Below are positions 18,218 through 25,595 of a stretch of 64,000 nucleotides of DNA, one piece after another. Every line of letters starts with the position of its first letter. Position 1 is the first letter of the stretch. The position numbers and the translations under genes were made by a program. The DNA is from Herbaspirillum sp. AP02 (GTDB lineage: Bacteria > Pseudomonadota > Gammaproteobacteria > Burkholderiales > Burkholderiaceae_D). The DNA is taken from NCBI RefSeq assembly GCF_015767275.1, contig NZ_JADWMY010000003.1, positions 186,001 to 250,000 on the forward strand, written 5' to 3'. The notes beneath the pieces were generated by a model. It did not search any database. It saw nothing but the letters and a program-made list of their open reading frames with translations, and was not told the origin of the DNA.

Positions 18218-18802
18218 TCAGTCCAGCCGGGCCTGGCGCTGGTTGCCGGCCACCACGAACTTGCCGGCGCCGAGGTGGTGCAGGGTATGTAGATCGGCAT
18301 TGGCATCGGTGAAGGACCAGTGACCGTTTTCGAAGATGCGGACATCGGCAGCCGCGGCGACCACTTCGCCGAAGAAGGTGTCATAGGCCTGTTCGGAATG
18401 ACTCTCCTGGATCCAGCGGCACTCCAGCCAGGCAGCGCAACCTTGTTCCAGCACCGGCATGCCCAGTACCGGGCCGATGCCGGCATCGATATGGTGGCGC
18501 GTGAACTTGTCGGCATCGCGACCGCTTTCGCTGCCCACGGCATAGGTCAGATCCATCTGCGCGGCACCCGGGACGATGATGCCGAAGCTGCCCGATTGCG
18601 TGATCAGTTCGCGGGTATGGGTGCTCTTGTCGATCACCACCGCAATGCGCGGCGGCGTGAACTCCACCGGCATGGACCAGGCGGCCGCCATGATGTTGCG
18701 CCGACCGCCATGGGCAGCGGTGATGAGCACCGTGGGGCCGTGGTTGACCAGGCGGCTGGCGTGTTCCAGGGCGACGGGGCGGAAGTGGCTGGGATGGGAC
18801 AA
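18218..18802 (-). CDS. Flavin reductase-like (FMN-binding split barrel) domain protein
   Basis: A ~194-residue protein of the flavin reductase-like family. Recognisable features are the N-terminal ...GPTVLITAAHGGRRNIMAAAW segment, the VVIDKSTHTRELI strand-helix typical of FMN binding, and SGSFGIIVP. Members reduce FMN/FAD for partner monooxygenases or simply bind FMN. The frame stays open to an ATG at 18943, but TTG 18802 has AAGGAG six bases upstream and gives the usual family length, so it is preferred. No monooxygenase gene is adjacent, so its partner is unknown. Confidence 0.8.
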   Translation of the reverse strand: MSHPSHFRPVALEHASRLVNHGPTVLITAAHGGRRNIMAAAWSMPVEFTPPRIAVVIDKSTHTRELITQSGSFGIIVPGAAQMDLTYAVGSESGRDADKFTRHHIDAGIGPVLGMPVLEQGCAAWLECRWIQESHSEQAYDTFFGEVVAAAADVRIFENGHWSFTDANADLHTLHHLGAGKFVVAGNQRQARLD

Positions 18803-18922
18803 GATCGACTCCTTGGGCAATGGGGAAGGCGGGCGGTAAGGATGACACAGAATGCGGGGGAGGGTGATGTGGCTTGGTTGGGGGATGGCGGGAGCGATGC
18901 AGGGGAGTTCTAAAGCGAGGGG

Positions 18923-18987
18923 GAGCAGGTTTTGGTGGGTCATTACATTAGCTGCTTGAGGTGAGCAGGTTTCGCTGGGTCATTACA
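18923..18987 (+). repeat. Two 25-bp near-identical direct repeats at the island edge
   Basis: Two copies of a 25-base sequence beginning GAGCAGGTTT and ending GGGTCATTACA lie at 18923-18947 and 18963-18987, 40 bases apart and differing at two positions. They lie upstream of the flavin reductase gene, exactly where the sequence changes to the AT-richer toxin-immunity island. They may mark a recombination boundary, a decayed element end or a regulatory site. Confidence 0.6.
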
Positions 18988-19086
18988 AAACTCCACCGAC
19001 AAAATAACTAGGCGACAGAATCTCCGGCCCCATTTCCATAGTTTTCATTCTGTCTTGAATTACATAGGCCCATTTGTATTCCATCT

Positions 19087-19293
19087 TCACGTTGCGTTTT
19101 CAAAACCATGCAGACTTTGCATCGGCTCTAACAATCCCAGCCCCATTGCGTTATAAATAAAATCCGTGACAGCAATTGCCCATTCATCAGGAGTTTCGCC
19201 GTACTGTCCGCCACAAGCCTCAGAAAGCGTACCGTTAGGAGAAAAATCGTCTAGCGCTGCAACAATCAACTGCCGCTGAATAGGGGCATTCAT
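19087..19293 (-). CDS. Small protein, candidate immunity protein of an orphan toxin tip
   Basis: A 68-residue acidic protein (MNAPIQRQLIVAALDDFSPNG...) with no signal peptide. ATG 19293 is used; a TTG at 19308 is in frame, and the gene follows the toxin-tip fragment stop (19310) within about 20 bases. In contact-dependent-inhibition loci a small immunity gene directly follows each toxin C-terminus, and this gene occupies that place. I do not recognise its family. It is AT-rich compared with the surrounding chromosome. Confidence 0.5.
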   Translation of the reverse strand: MNAPIQRQLIVAALDDFSPNGTLSEACGGQYGETPDEWAIAVTDFIYNAMGLGLLEPMQSLHGFENAT

Positions 19294-19309
19294 ATTCAAT
19301 TTATACAAA

Positions 19310-19522
19310 TCACATTCCTGGGAATTTAAATTTTTCTATTTCGCCGTTATTTGCTGCACGGACAGAAGGATCATTAATCTCAACTGTCGCTGTTGCCAAA
19401 TCAGCCTTACCAGAAAAGTCACCTCCTACCCTGTACGTCACAACTGTCCCATCTGGCAATTTTGCACCCCAGGAACTACCGTTTTTAATTGGATTTACAG
19501 AGGGAGGAATTCCTTTATTTTT
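19310..19522 (-). pseudogene. Detached C-terminal toxin tip (CdiA/polymorphic toxin-like fragment)
   Basis: On the minus strand a 70-residue frame without an ATG reads ...GIPPSVNPIKNGSSWGAK LPDGTVVTYR..., then a beta-rich stretch ending NNGEIEKFKFPGM and TGA at 19312-19310. The LPDGT-TYR style strand pair near the end of a protein is typical of small RNase-like C-terminal domains of polymorphic toxins. It has no start signal and lacks any secretion or FHA part, so it looks like an orphan toxin tip left after recombination. It begins at the stop of the 160-residue gene upstream. The family is inferred from local pattern and context. Confidence 0.5.
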
Positions 19523-19997
19523 TTAACAGCGGCGCATCATCCCAACCAACACCTTCTTCGCTAAATAGTTTCTCAATATCCGCTATGAAATCATTACTTA
19601 AGGCCGAATTCGAATCGAAAATCTGATGCTTTCGAAGAAGCTCTTTACCCATCTCTCCGATACATAAATCCCATTCCTGCCAAACCACGTAGTCTTCAAT
19701 ATGAACAGACTCTGGGTCAGTCTCCGCTAACAAAAGAAGATAGCCCTTACAGTCTTGGAATAATTTCTCCGATACCTTTTCTGAACGTAACATGCTGATT
19801 TGACGTCGATAGTGTCCAGGAACAATCAGAGAGCAAAGGAACAGACGGTAAAGAACTTCCAGCGATAACTTCCACCTTGCCTCAACGTCAATTTCGCTAG
19901 GCATACGTTGATAAAATGTCCTTGCGTAATCACAGTCCACTGCCAATGAAGCCAGCCGCTCCTGTATTTGCTCCGCAATATAAACAGGTAATTTCAT
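19515..19997 (-). CDS. Unknown 160-aa protein, candidate immunity protein
   Basis: A 160-residue soluble, mostly helical, acidic protein (MKLPVYIAEQIQERLASLAVD...) without signal peptide or membrane helix. It lies 11 bases downstream of the FHA fragment stop and immediately before the detached toxin tip, and it is AT-rich compared with the chromosome flanks. Position and composition suit an immunity protein of a CDI-type toxin cassette. No specific family is recognised. The toxin it would neutralise is not present upstream, because the FHA fragment there lacks a toxin domain. Confidence 0.6.
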   Translation of the reverse strand: MKLPVYIAEQIQERLASLAVDCDYARTFYQRMPSEIDVEARWKLSLEVLYRLFLCSLIVPGHYRRQISMLRSEKVSEKLFQDCKGYLLLLAETDPESVHIEDYVVWQEWDLCIGEMGKELLRKHQIFDSNSALSNDFIADIEKLFSEEGVGWDDAPLLKK

Positions 19998-20008
19998 ATT
20001 ATCTTTCG

Positions 20009-20514
20009 CTAATTGGGAATTTGAGCTTTAGCGGTTGTGCCACTAGCCTTGAGGTTGATGTCGCGGCCCGCCACGGCGGTGAGCGTTCCACCGGGTTCCG
20101 AAACGGAGATCGACGCATTCTGGTTGATGTTGGTGCCACTGGTGACCGCGTTGGTGGTGGCGACCGTGGTGGCGACGCTGTTGATGTCGCGGCCAGCGGT
20201 AGCCACCACGGTGTTGCGCGCATCGATGGTGCCGCCGAGGTTGTTGATGTCCTGTGCGGCAGCCAGTACCACGGTGTTGCCACTGATGCGCCCGCCCAGG
20301 TTCTGCACATTATTGCCCGCCAGCGATACGCTCTGCCGCCCGGCAATCGTGCCGCCGCTGTTGACGATATCCTGCGCCGCCTGGAAGGCCACGTCGTTGC
20401 CGGCGATCAGCGTGCCTTGCCCGGTCACCTGCAAATTGGCCGCATGCAGGTAGACCTGCGGCACCAGCACCTCTTGCGTGCTGCCGTCGGCCAGCGTGAC
20501 GTTCTGCTTGACCA
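20009..20514 (-). pseudogene. Filamentous haemagglutinin (FHA/CdiA) repeat fragment
   Basis: About 168 residues of FHA-type repeats: LQVTGQGTLIAGNDVAF, QDIVNSGGTIAGRQSVSL, NNVQNLGGRISGNTVVL, DINNLGGTIDARNTVV and a further degenerate copy, ending AKAQIPN and a stop. These ~20-residue beta-helix repeats form the exported stalk of two-partner-secretion proteins such as FhaB and CdiA, which are normally thousands of residues long. Here the N-terminal secretion domain and the rest of the stalk are absent. The frame runs straight into an IS3-family transposase remnant at its 5' side (~20515), so this is a broken piece and not a functional adhesin. Confidence 0.8.
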
Positions 20515-20885
20515 GCCAACCTTTGATCTGGAAGATTCTCCGCACCGTGTTCTTGTCGAACCCGAGCAGGCCGGCCAACGTGCGATAGACCGAAGGACGT
20601 TTCCACCAGAATCATCTTGCGGATAGGTTCTGCAAAGCGTTCCTGCACCTTGGGCTCGACCTTCAAAGACCTGTAGCAAGCGCTGCCCCAGGGAATGCCA
20701 AGCCACGCGCAGATCTTGCTGATTTCCACATCGAAACCGTCTTATTTGAGTCCCTGGCGGATGGTCTCGATTACTGGTCTTCCTCGTCCAACAAGGGCGT
20801 CATTTTTTCTGGCACACAGCTCCAGCGTAGCTTCTTCATAGGCTTCCTGGAGTTCCTTACGTTGACGCTCGTACTGTTCCCTCAC
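20515..20885 (-). mobile_element. IS3-family insertion sequence remnant (orfA end plus frameshifted orfB start)
   Basis: Minus-strand pieces of an IS3-type element. Bases 20885-20742 encode the last 47 residues of an OrfA-like protein (starting REQYERQRKELQEAYEEA, ending IETIRQGLK, then TAA). Twelve bases on, a GTG at 20729 opens an OrfB-like start (EISKICAWLGIPWGSACYRS). After ~51 residues a frameshift near 20577 continues it as GLLGFDKNTVRRIFQIKGW, then homology stops and FHA sequence begins. The DDE catalytic domain and both terminal repeats are missing. The resemblance to IS3 OrfB N-termini is from memory of the family; the subgroup is not assigned. Confidence 0.7.
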
Positions 20886-20970
20886 TTACTTTTACATATG
20901 TTGTAGCGATTACTCTGAGTTACTTGTGTACTTCTCCAGCGCCTAACAACTTCACCGCTATTTCATCTAA

Positions 20971-21291
20971 CTAGCCTCTGCGAAACGGATCAAACAAGAT
21001 GCTTTTCCCTAACGACTTGGCATCGATGATTAATTGCACCATTGAGTTAATTTGATCGGTGGTGGATAGATCGGCGGCCCGAACATTCTTCAATTCTTGA
21101 ATAAGCAATTCAAGCTGAGTATCAGAAAATAAATCGTAGTCATCAAAACTTAGTTGAGACAGGACTGGAAAACTTCCACCTTCTAACCGGAATAAATATT
21201 TCGCCAAGTCGATTGGGATCTCAAGTTTTCTCAGACATCCATCTTGACCAGTGGAGGCTAGCTCTTTATCCCAAATAATTAAGTAATACAT
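20971..21291 (-). CDS. Unknown 106-aa protein, candidate immunity protein
   Basis: A 106-residue soluble acidic protein (MYYLIIWDKELASTGQDGCL...) with predicted alternating helices and strands, no signal peptide, and a strongly AT-biased coding sequence. It lies 42 bases after the SUKH-type immunity gene on the same strand and before the IS3 remnant. In CDI islands extra immunity genes often accumulate behind a toxin tip, so the same role is proposed. No family is recognised, and the matching toxin would have been lost with the sequence now replaced by the IS3/FHA debris. Confidence 0.6.
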   Translation of the reverse strand: MYYLIIWDKELASTGQDGCLRKLEIPIDLAKYLFRLEGGSFPVLSQLSFDDYDLFSDTQLELLIQELKNVRAADLSTTDQINSMVQLIIDAKSLGKSILFDPFRRG

Positions 21292-21333
21292 ATTTAAAAA
21301 GTCTTTCCGGGAAACTACAAATCAGAGGCTTTA

Positions 21334-21753
21334 TTAATTGGCACCCAGCCATACGTCATTGACCCACTCAGCAAGCGTTTCCCAAGCCTCTAAACTTACG
21401 CCATTTCCACTCCAGAATCTGACCCGACCAGCTTGGTCAAGACAGTAATAATCTCCATTGTCCTCACATATTGGCAACCAATCCAAAGGAACTCCCAACC
21501 GTTGGGCGGCGCGAATTTCCTGTAATAACTCTCCCCTTACATTAAGCTCCTTCGTTAAAATCAATGGCTCAATGTTTCCATAAAAAATGATGCTGGCTTT
21601 CTTTAAGAAGTACCGATAATCGTCGTTAAACTTAAATCCAGTTTTTTTCTCATACTCATCAATCAATCGATCATCGGGCGCAGGCACTTTAATCACCTCG
21701 CCCGCTGACACTTTTTCTAAATCCGTTATTGCCTTTACCAAGTTTCGGTCCAT
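21334..21753 (-). CDS. SMI1/KNR4 (SUKH) family immunity protein
   Basis: A 139-residue protein with the SUKH-superfamily pattern: a helix with DDRLIDEYEKKTGFKFNDDYRYFLKK, a central GNIEPLIL strand, LGVPLDWLPICEDNGDYYCLDQ, and a C-terminal WSGNGVSLEAWETLAEWV. SUKH proteins are a widespread immunity family that bind and neutralise nuclease toxins of contact-dependent and related systems. The ATG at 21753 lies four bases after the stop of the LHH-nuclease toxin fragment, with an AGGTG ribosome-binding site inside the toxin's last codons, so it is the cognate immunity gene. An in-frame GTG at 21771 is less likely. Confidence 0.85.
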   Translation of the reverse strand: MDRNLVKAITDLEKVSAGEVIKVPAPDDRLIDEYEKKTGFKFNDDYRYFLKKASIIFYGNIEPLILTKELNVRGELLQEIRAAQRLGVPLDWLPICEDNGDYYCLDQAGRVRFWSGNGVSLEAWETLAEWVNDVWLGAN

Positions 21754-21757
21754 TTTT

Positions 21758-22450
21758 TCACCTAAAGTCACTTGCTCTATTTTTCCAGTAGTTACTTCGC
21801 CAAGTATTAAATTCGCTTCTATTTATTCCGGACGGAATATCTGAACCCGCATTTATATGTATTGCTGAAAAATTCTGTCGATGAAACGACTGCGTTACTT
21901 CTGCGATCGGACCATCTTGGGATTGCAGCATGTGATGCAAATTAATGGGATTTCCATCGCTTCCGATTGGCGCTCTCCCAGCTTGCATGAGTTCAAGATT
22001 AGTCTTTCCAGTTTTAGCATCTACTCGCTCTGGATCGATAAGATCGTCTCGCTGATACACCATATTCCCGAGAAAATTTTGTGGTGAAGTACTCCAGTAT
22101 TTTCTCTCTTGCCCAAAGTAAATTTTGGCGACTTGTGGGTCGGAATATACATTTGGCAAATCCTGATCGGCAGTATATCGATCACGATCAGGAATAATAG
22201 CCGGCGACTTTTCCTTTGGCTGGACAAGCTTTCTCGCCTCGCCTAGTAAAGCCGGGGTAGCGGCTGCAACCGCTGACAACGCAGCCACTCGCAGAAGACG
22301 ATAATTTATCGCATCCCTTACAAGTCCGTCACATGCAGCTGCACTCAACCCTCCGCAATTATTACTCCTGAACGTTGCCACCTCCCTAGCCTGATCAACA
22401 TCTGTTCCCATCAGAGAAGCGTTCCCCATTACGGAACCGTAACTGATCAC
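21758..22450 (-). pseudogene. CdiA-type toxin C-terminus with LHH nuclease domain (truncated)
   Basis: A minus-strand frame encoding a pretoxin-like segment (VMGNASLMGTDVDQAREVA ... SNNCGGLSAAACDGLVRDA), a linker, and an LHH-type HNH/EndoVII nuclease tip with GRAPIGSDGNPINLHHMLQ and AEVTQSFHR. In complete CDI systems this tip is carried on a very large CdiA protein and cleaves DNA of neighbouring cells. Only ~230 residues follow a GTG at 22450. The same frame stays open without a start to at least ~22580, reaching the terminator of the upstream gene, so the large N-terminal part is gone. The stop is four bases before the SUKH immunity gene. Catalytic His residues appear intact. Confidence 0.8.
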
Positions 22451-22588
22451 ATTGACTTGCCGTCCGATCAGGGTATCTTCAAGCTTTGTATACCCGTTCG
22501 TCCTGTCTGCGGGATGAAGATCCGAAATGAACTGAAGGGGCCAGGCCGGGCCGGGTGATTTCCGACGGATTTCGCAATAGCCAAAAGA

Positions 22589-22625
22589 AAATCGCCGCCT
22601 GCAACTTGCACGGGCGGCGATTTTT
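22589..22625 (-). terminator. Rho-independent terminator after the DapA-family gene
   Basis: AAATCGCCGCC (22589-22599) pairs perfectly with GGCGGCGATTT (22613-22623) around a 13-base loop, with A- and T-tracts on both sides. It can end the minus-strand DapA-family transcript, and it also cuts the toxin fragment off from any upstream promoter. Confidence 0.8.
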
Positions 22626-22687
22626 CTGGATGAACGGTCAGTCGCTATAGCTACCGGTCTGTCATGTGTTCATGCGCGCAGGTCGAC

Positions 22688-23608
22688 TTACTTGCCCCAG
22701 TTCAGCACCACCGGGTCCAGGCGACGGGCCACGCGCAGCAGGCCTTCGCGCACCTTGGGGTGCATCGGTGCCTGCGGGTGGCGCAGCATGTCGGACTTGA
22801 TCACGCCGCCTTCGAGCATCAGCGCCTTGCAGGCGGCCAGGCCGCATTGGCGGTTCTCGTAGTTGATCAGCGGCAGCCAGTGCATGTAGAGCTCGGCGGC
22901 CTTTTCGGTGTCGCCGGCCATGTAGGCGTCGACGATCTTGCGGATGCCATCCGGGTAGCCGCCGCCAGTCATGGCGCCGGTGGCGCCGGCATCGAGGTCG
23001 GGGATCAGGGTGATGGCTTCCTCGCCGTCCCACGGACCGACCACGGCGTCACCGCCCAGTTCGATCAGATCGCGCAGCTTGGAGGCGGCGCCGGCGGTTT
23101 CGATCTTGAAGTAGGAAACATTTTCGATTTCCTTGGCCATGCGTGCCAGGAAGGGCGCCGACAACGGGGTGCCGGCCACCGGTGCGTCCTGGATCATGAT
23201 GGGAATATCGATGGCGTCCGACACACGTCCATAGAATTCATGGATCTGCTTTTCGGACACGCGGAAGGTGGCGCCGTGGTAGGGCGGCATCACCATGACC
23301 ATGGCGGCGCCCGCATCCTGCGCGGCGCGGCTGCGCTCGGCGCAGATCTGGCTGCCGAAGTGGGTGGTGGTGACGATCACCGGCACGCGTCCGGCGACGT
23401 GTTCCAGCACGGTGTTCTGCACCTGCACGCGCTCCTCGTCGGAGAGCACGAACTGCTCGGAGAAGTTGGCCAGGATGCACAGGCCGTTGGAGCCGGCATC
23501 GATCATGAAGTCGATGGCGCGCTTCTGGCCTTCCAGGTCGAGCTGGCCGTGTTCGTCGAAGATGGTGGGGGCGACCGGGAATACGCCGCGGTAGATGGGG
23601 GTGCTCAT
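22688..23608 (-). CDS. Dihydrodipicolinate synthase/N-acetylneuraminate lyase (DapA) family protein
   Basis: A 306-residue class I aldolase-fold enzyme. The Schiff-base lysine is in SYFKIETA, and the strand-1 region IYRGVFPVAPTIFDEHGQLD and the MVMPPYHG loop fit the DapA/NAL superfamily. The sequence is not a typical DapA, and the divergent LysR gene points to a catabolic role such as a keto-deoxy-sugar-acid dehydratase or aldolase. The reaction cannot be fixed from sequence. The frame is open to 23734, but ATG 23608 has a GGAG ribosome-binding site and matches family length. Its terminator lies at 22589-22625. It is a single-gene transcript next to the toxin island. Confidence 0.85.
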   Translation of the reverse strand: MSTPIYRGVFPVAPTIFDEHGQLDLEGQKRAIDFMIDAGSNGLCILANFSEQFVLSDEERVQVQNTVLEHVAGRVPVIVTTTHFGSQICAERSRAAQDAGAAMVMVMPPYHGATFRVSEKQIHEFYGRVSDAIDIPIMIQDAPVAGTPLSAPFLARMAKEIENVSYFKIETAGAASKLRDLIELGGDAVVGPWDGEEAITLIPDLDAGATGAMTGGGYPDGIRKIVDAYMAGDTEKAAELYMHWLPLINYENRQCGLAACKALMLEGGVIKSDMLRHPQAPMHPKVREGLLRVARRLDPVVLNWGK

Positions 23609-23736
23609 GGAGTCTCCGTCATGGTTGTCGTGGGCCATCGGTGGATGGCGGCTTGCAATGGCGATCAATATACGTGCGCCCTCCGGGGCTGTATAGTGAA
23701 GACTTTCCATCATGTGATCGCTTTTTGGAATCACCC

Positions 23737-24681
23737 ATGAAACCCACGCCCAGCCTGCAAAGCTTCCAGAGTCTGCTGTCCCGCCTGCGCATGAAGCAGC
23801 TGCAGTTGCTGATCGCCCTGGACGAACACAAATCCCTGCACAAGGCCGCCAGCGCCCTGGCCATGACGCAGTCGGCGGCCAGCAAGTCGCTGGCCGAGCT
23901 GGAATCGATGCTGGATGCGCAATTGTTCGAACGCACCAAGTCCGGCCTGATCCCCAACCAGTTCGGCCATTGCGTGATCCGCTATGCGCGCCTGATGGCC
24001 ACCGACCTGGGTTCGCTATGCGAGGAAATGGCGCAACTGCGTTCCGGGCGCGGTGGCCGGCTGGCCATCGGGGCGGTGATGGGGGCCGTGCCGGAGATGG
24101 TGGTGCCGGCGGTGGATGCGCTGCAACGGCGCCATCCGGAGCTCAGCATCGAGATCGTGGAAGATACCAGCGTGCAGTTGCTGGGCTTGCTGGACGAGGG
24201 CCATCTCGACTTGCTGGTGGCCCGCGCCAGCGTCTCGGACCATCCCGGCAAGTATCACTATCAGACCCTGTCGGAAGAGCCACTGTCGGTGGTGGTGTCG
24301 GCCGAGCATCCGCGCCCGCGTGGCAGGCAGCTGCAGCTGGCGGCGCTGGCCGGCTATCGCTGGGTGACCTATCCCAGCCACATGCCGCTGCACGCGGTGC
24401 TGGAGCGCGAGATGGACCTGGCCGGGGTGGCCATGCCGGGCAATGCCATTTCCACGGCATCGACCTTCGTGACAGTGGCGCTGCTGCAGCAGGGGACGGA
24501 CATGGTGTCCATCCTGCCCACAGCGGTGGCGGAGATGTTCGTCCGGCGCGGGATGCTGCGCATCCTGCCGGTGAAGCTGCGCTCGATGTCGCAGACCATC
24601 GGCATCGTCACCCGCAAAGGGGGGCAGTTGTCGGGGGCGGGGGAGGCGCTGGTGCGGCTGTTGCAACAGCCGTTGCCGTAG
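23737..24681 (+). CDS. LysR-type transcriptional regulator
   Basis: A 314-residue LysR regulator with an N-terminal winged helix (MKQLQLLIALDEHKSLHKAA SALAMTQSAASKSLAELE) and an effector-binding domain in two lobes. The longer-than-usual N-terminal lead (SLQSFQSLLSRLRMKQ) resembles the GbpR/CbbR-like subgroup. It is divergent from the DapA-family gene with 128 bases between start codons, so it probably regulates that gene and itself. Its coding sequence ends one base before the convergent lipoprotein gene, leaving no room for a terminator between them. Confidence 0.9.
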   Translation: MKPTPSLQSFQSLLSRLRMKQLQLLIALDEHKSLHKAASALAMTQSAASKSLAELESMLDAQLFERTKSGLIPNQFGHCVIRYARLMATDLGSLCEEMAQLRSGRGGRLAIGAVMGAVPEMVVPAVDALQRRHPELSIEIVEDTSVQLLGLLDEGHLDLLVARASVSDHPGKYHYQTLSEEPLSVVVSAEHPRPRGRQLQLAALAGYRWVTYPSHMPLHAVLEREMDLAGVAMPGNAISTASTFVTVALLQQGTDMVSILPTAVAEMFVRRGMLRILPVKLRSMSQTIGIVTRKGGQLSGAGEALVRLLQQPLP

Positions 24682-25263
24682 TCAGCGGTCGGTGGAAAAT
24701 TTCGAAACATCGGTAATCCTTTCGCCTCGGGCATCGACCGCATATCCCTGCTTGAGCTGGATGAGACCTTCACGGTTGAGGCTGTTAAGGATATCTCCGG
24801 CGACTTTCTCCGAGCGCAGTAGGGGCTGATCGGACGTTACGCTGAGCTGGGTGCGGCCTGCCCATATCTTTTTGCGTAGCTGACGATCCCACAACAATAA
24901 ATCAAAGTGTACCCAGCTGTCCTTCGTATAGCTCTGCGAAAAAGTCGCGGCGTCGATTCGGATTTCATAGCGATTGCGTGAGGAGATTGCGGCTTTGGCC
25001 TGTGTGGGCGTGAGAACCCGGATGCCATTGTTTTCGAAGGTCGCTGGTACCCGTGTCTTCAAGGCAGGTACATAGTCATTCTGGTACGGATCGACCTGTG
25101 CCGACATCTTGGCGGGAATCTTCGAGATATCCCCGAAATTCATCGTCAGCACCACCGCGTCAATGACCGTCTCCGGTTGAGCGAATTTCTGTGACTTGTC
25201 TGCCATGGCGGTGCATCCACCCAGCAGTACCAGTGAAAGTGCGATGAGTGTTCTGCGCAGCAT
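24682..25263 (-). CDS. Predicted lipoprotein of unknown function
   Basis: A 193-residue lipoprotein with signal peptide and lipobox LLGGC at about residues 13-17 (MLRRTLIALSLVLLGGCTAM). The mature domain mixes strands and helices (YEIRIDAATFSQSYTKDSWVHFD LLLWDRQLRKKIWAGR), resembling small outer-membrane-anchored domains that bind envelope components. No specific family is recognised. ATG 25263 with GGAGACAGGAC in front is preferred over an upstream TTG. It is convergent with the LysR gene and divergent from the apionate-type operon; nothing links it functionally to either. Confidence 0.75.
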   Translation of the reverse strand: MLRRTLIALSLVLLGGCTAMADKSQKFAQPETVIDAVVLTMNFGDISKIPAKMSAQVDPYQNDYVPALKTRVPATFENNGIRVLTPTQAKAAISSRNRYEIRIDAATFSQSYTKDSWVHFDLLLWDRQLRKKIWAGRTQLSVTSDQPLLRSEKVAGDILNSLNREGLIQLKQGYAVDARGERITDVSKFSTDR

Positions 25264-25595
25264 GTCCTGTCTCCCCAAAATGACGAATGGCCGAGGTTAG
25301 CAAAAACGTCAAATTATTTCCATTAAACAACAAAAGAGACGCGCGACATTCATCGACAATGTGAAATTTTTCAATTCTTCCAAACTGGAGTGATGGTATA
25401 GTGATTATACCAGTTGGCAGAATTGTATTCGTCGTCTTTATCTGTCGCCTGGTCTTAATAGAGAAACAATAAGGAAACAACCAAAGGCAGCCAGGCGACC
25501 GCAAGGCGCACAGCCCCCGCAGTCCCTGGCGAAACCCGGAGAGGTTGTCGTTGAACAGGCGCAGCCTCTCAACCCGACAGGAGACAAGACAAAAA
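25264..25595. other. Regulatory region between lipoprotein gene and apionate-type operon
   Basis: A 332-base region, AT-rich on the lipoprotein side. It contains the GGTATA-type inverted repeat at 25394-25412, which overlaps a TATAGT -10-like hexamer. A ~180-base leader precedes the transporter start. No other gene is seen in it. Confidence 0.5.
25394..25412. promoter_or_regulatory. Inverted repeat TGGTATA-N5-TATACCA, candidate NanR-type operator
   Basis: TGGTATA (25394-25400) and TATACCA (25406-25412) form a perfect dyad around GTGAT, ~180 bases before the transporter gene. GGTATA is the known recognition hexamer of NanR, and the GntR gene at the end of this operon encodes a NanR-like protein. 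The dyad overlaps a TATAGT hexamer, so binding there could block RNA polymerase. Confidence 0.6.

Noticed and set aside
20009-20514. A CRISPR-like or tandem DNA repeat array suggested by regularly spaced similar segments
   Set aside because: The similarity is at the protein level, as FHA beta-helix repeats of ~20 residues; the DNA copies are not near-identical and there are no spacers or cas genes.
20009-20578. One intact 189-residue protein with an HTH and haemagglutinin repeats
   Set aside because: The first ~20 residues continue an IS3 transposase from another frame and the rest is FHA repeat, so it is an accidental fusion at a deletion junction.
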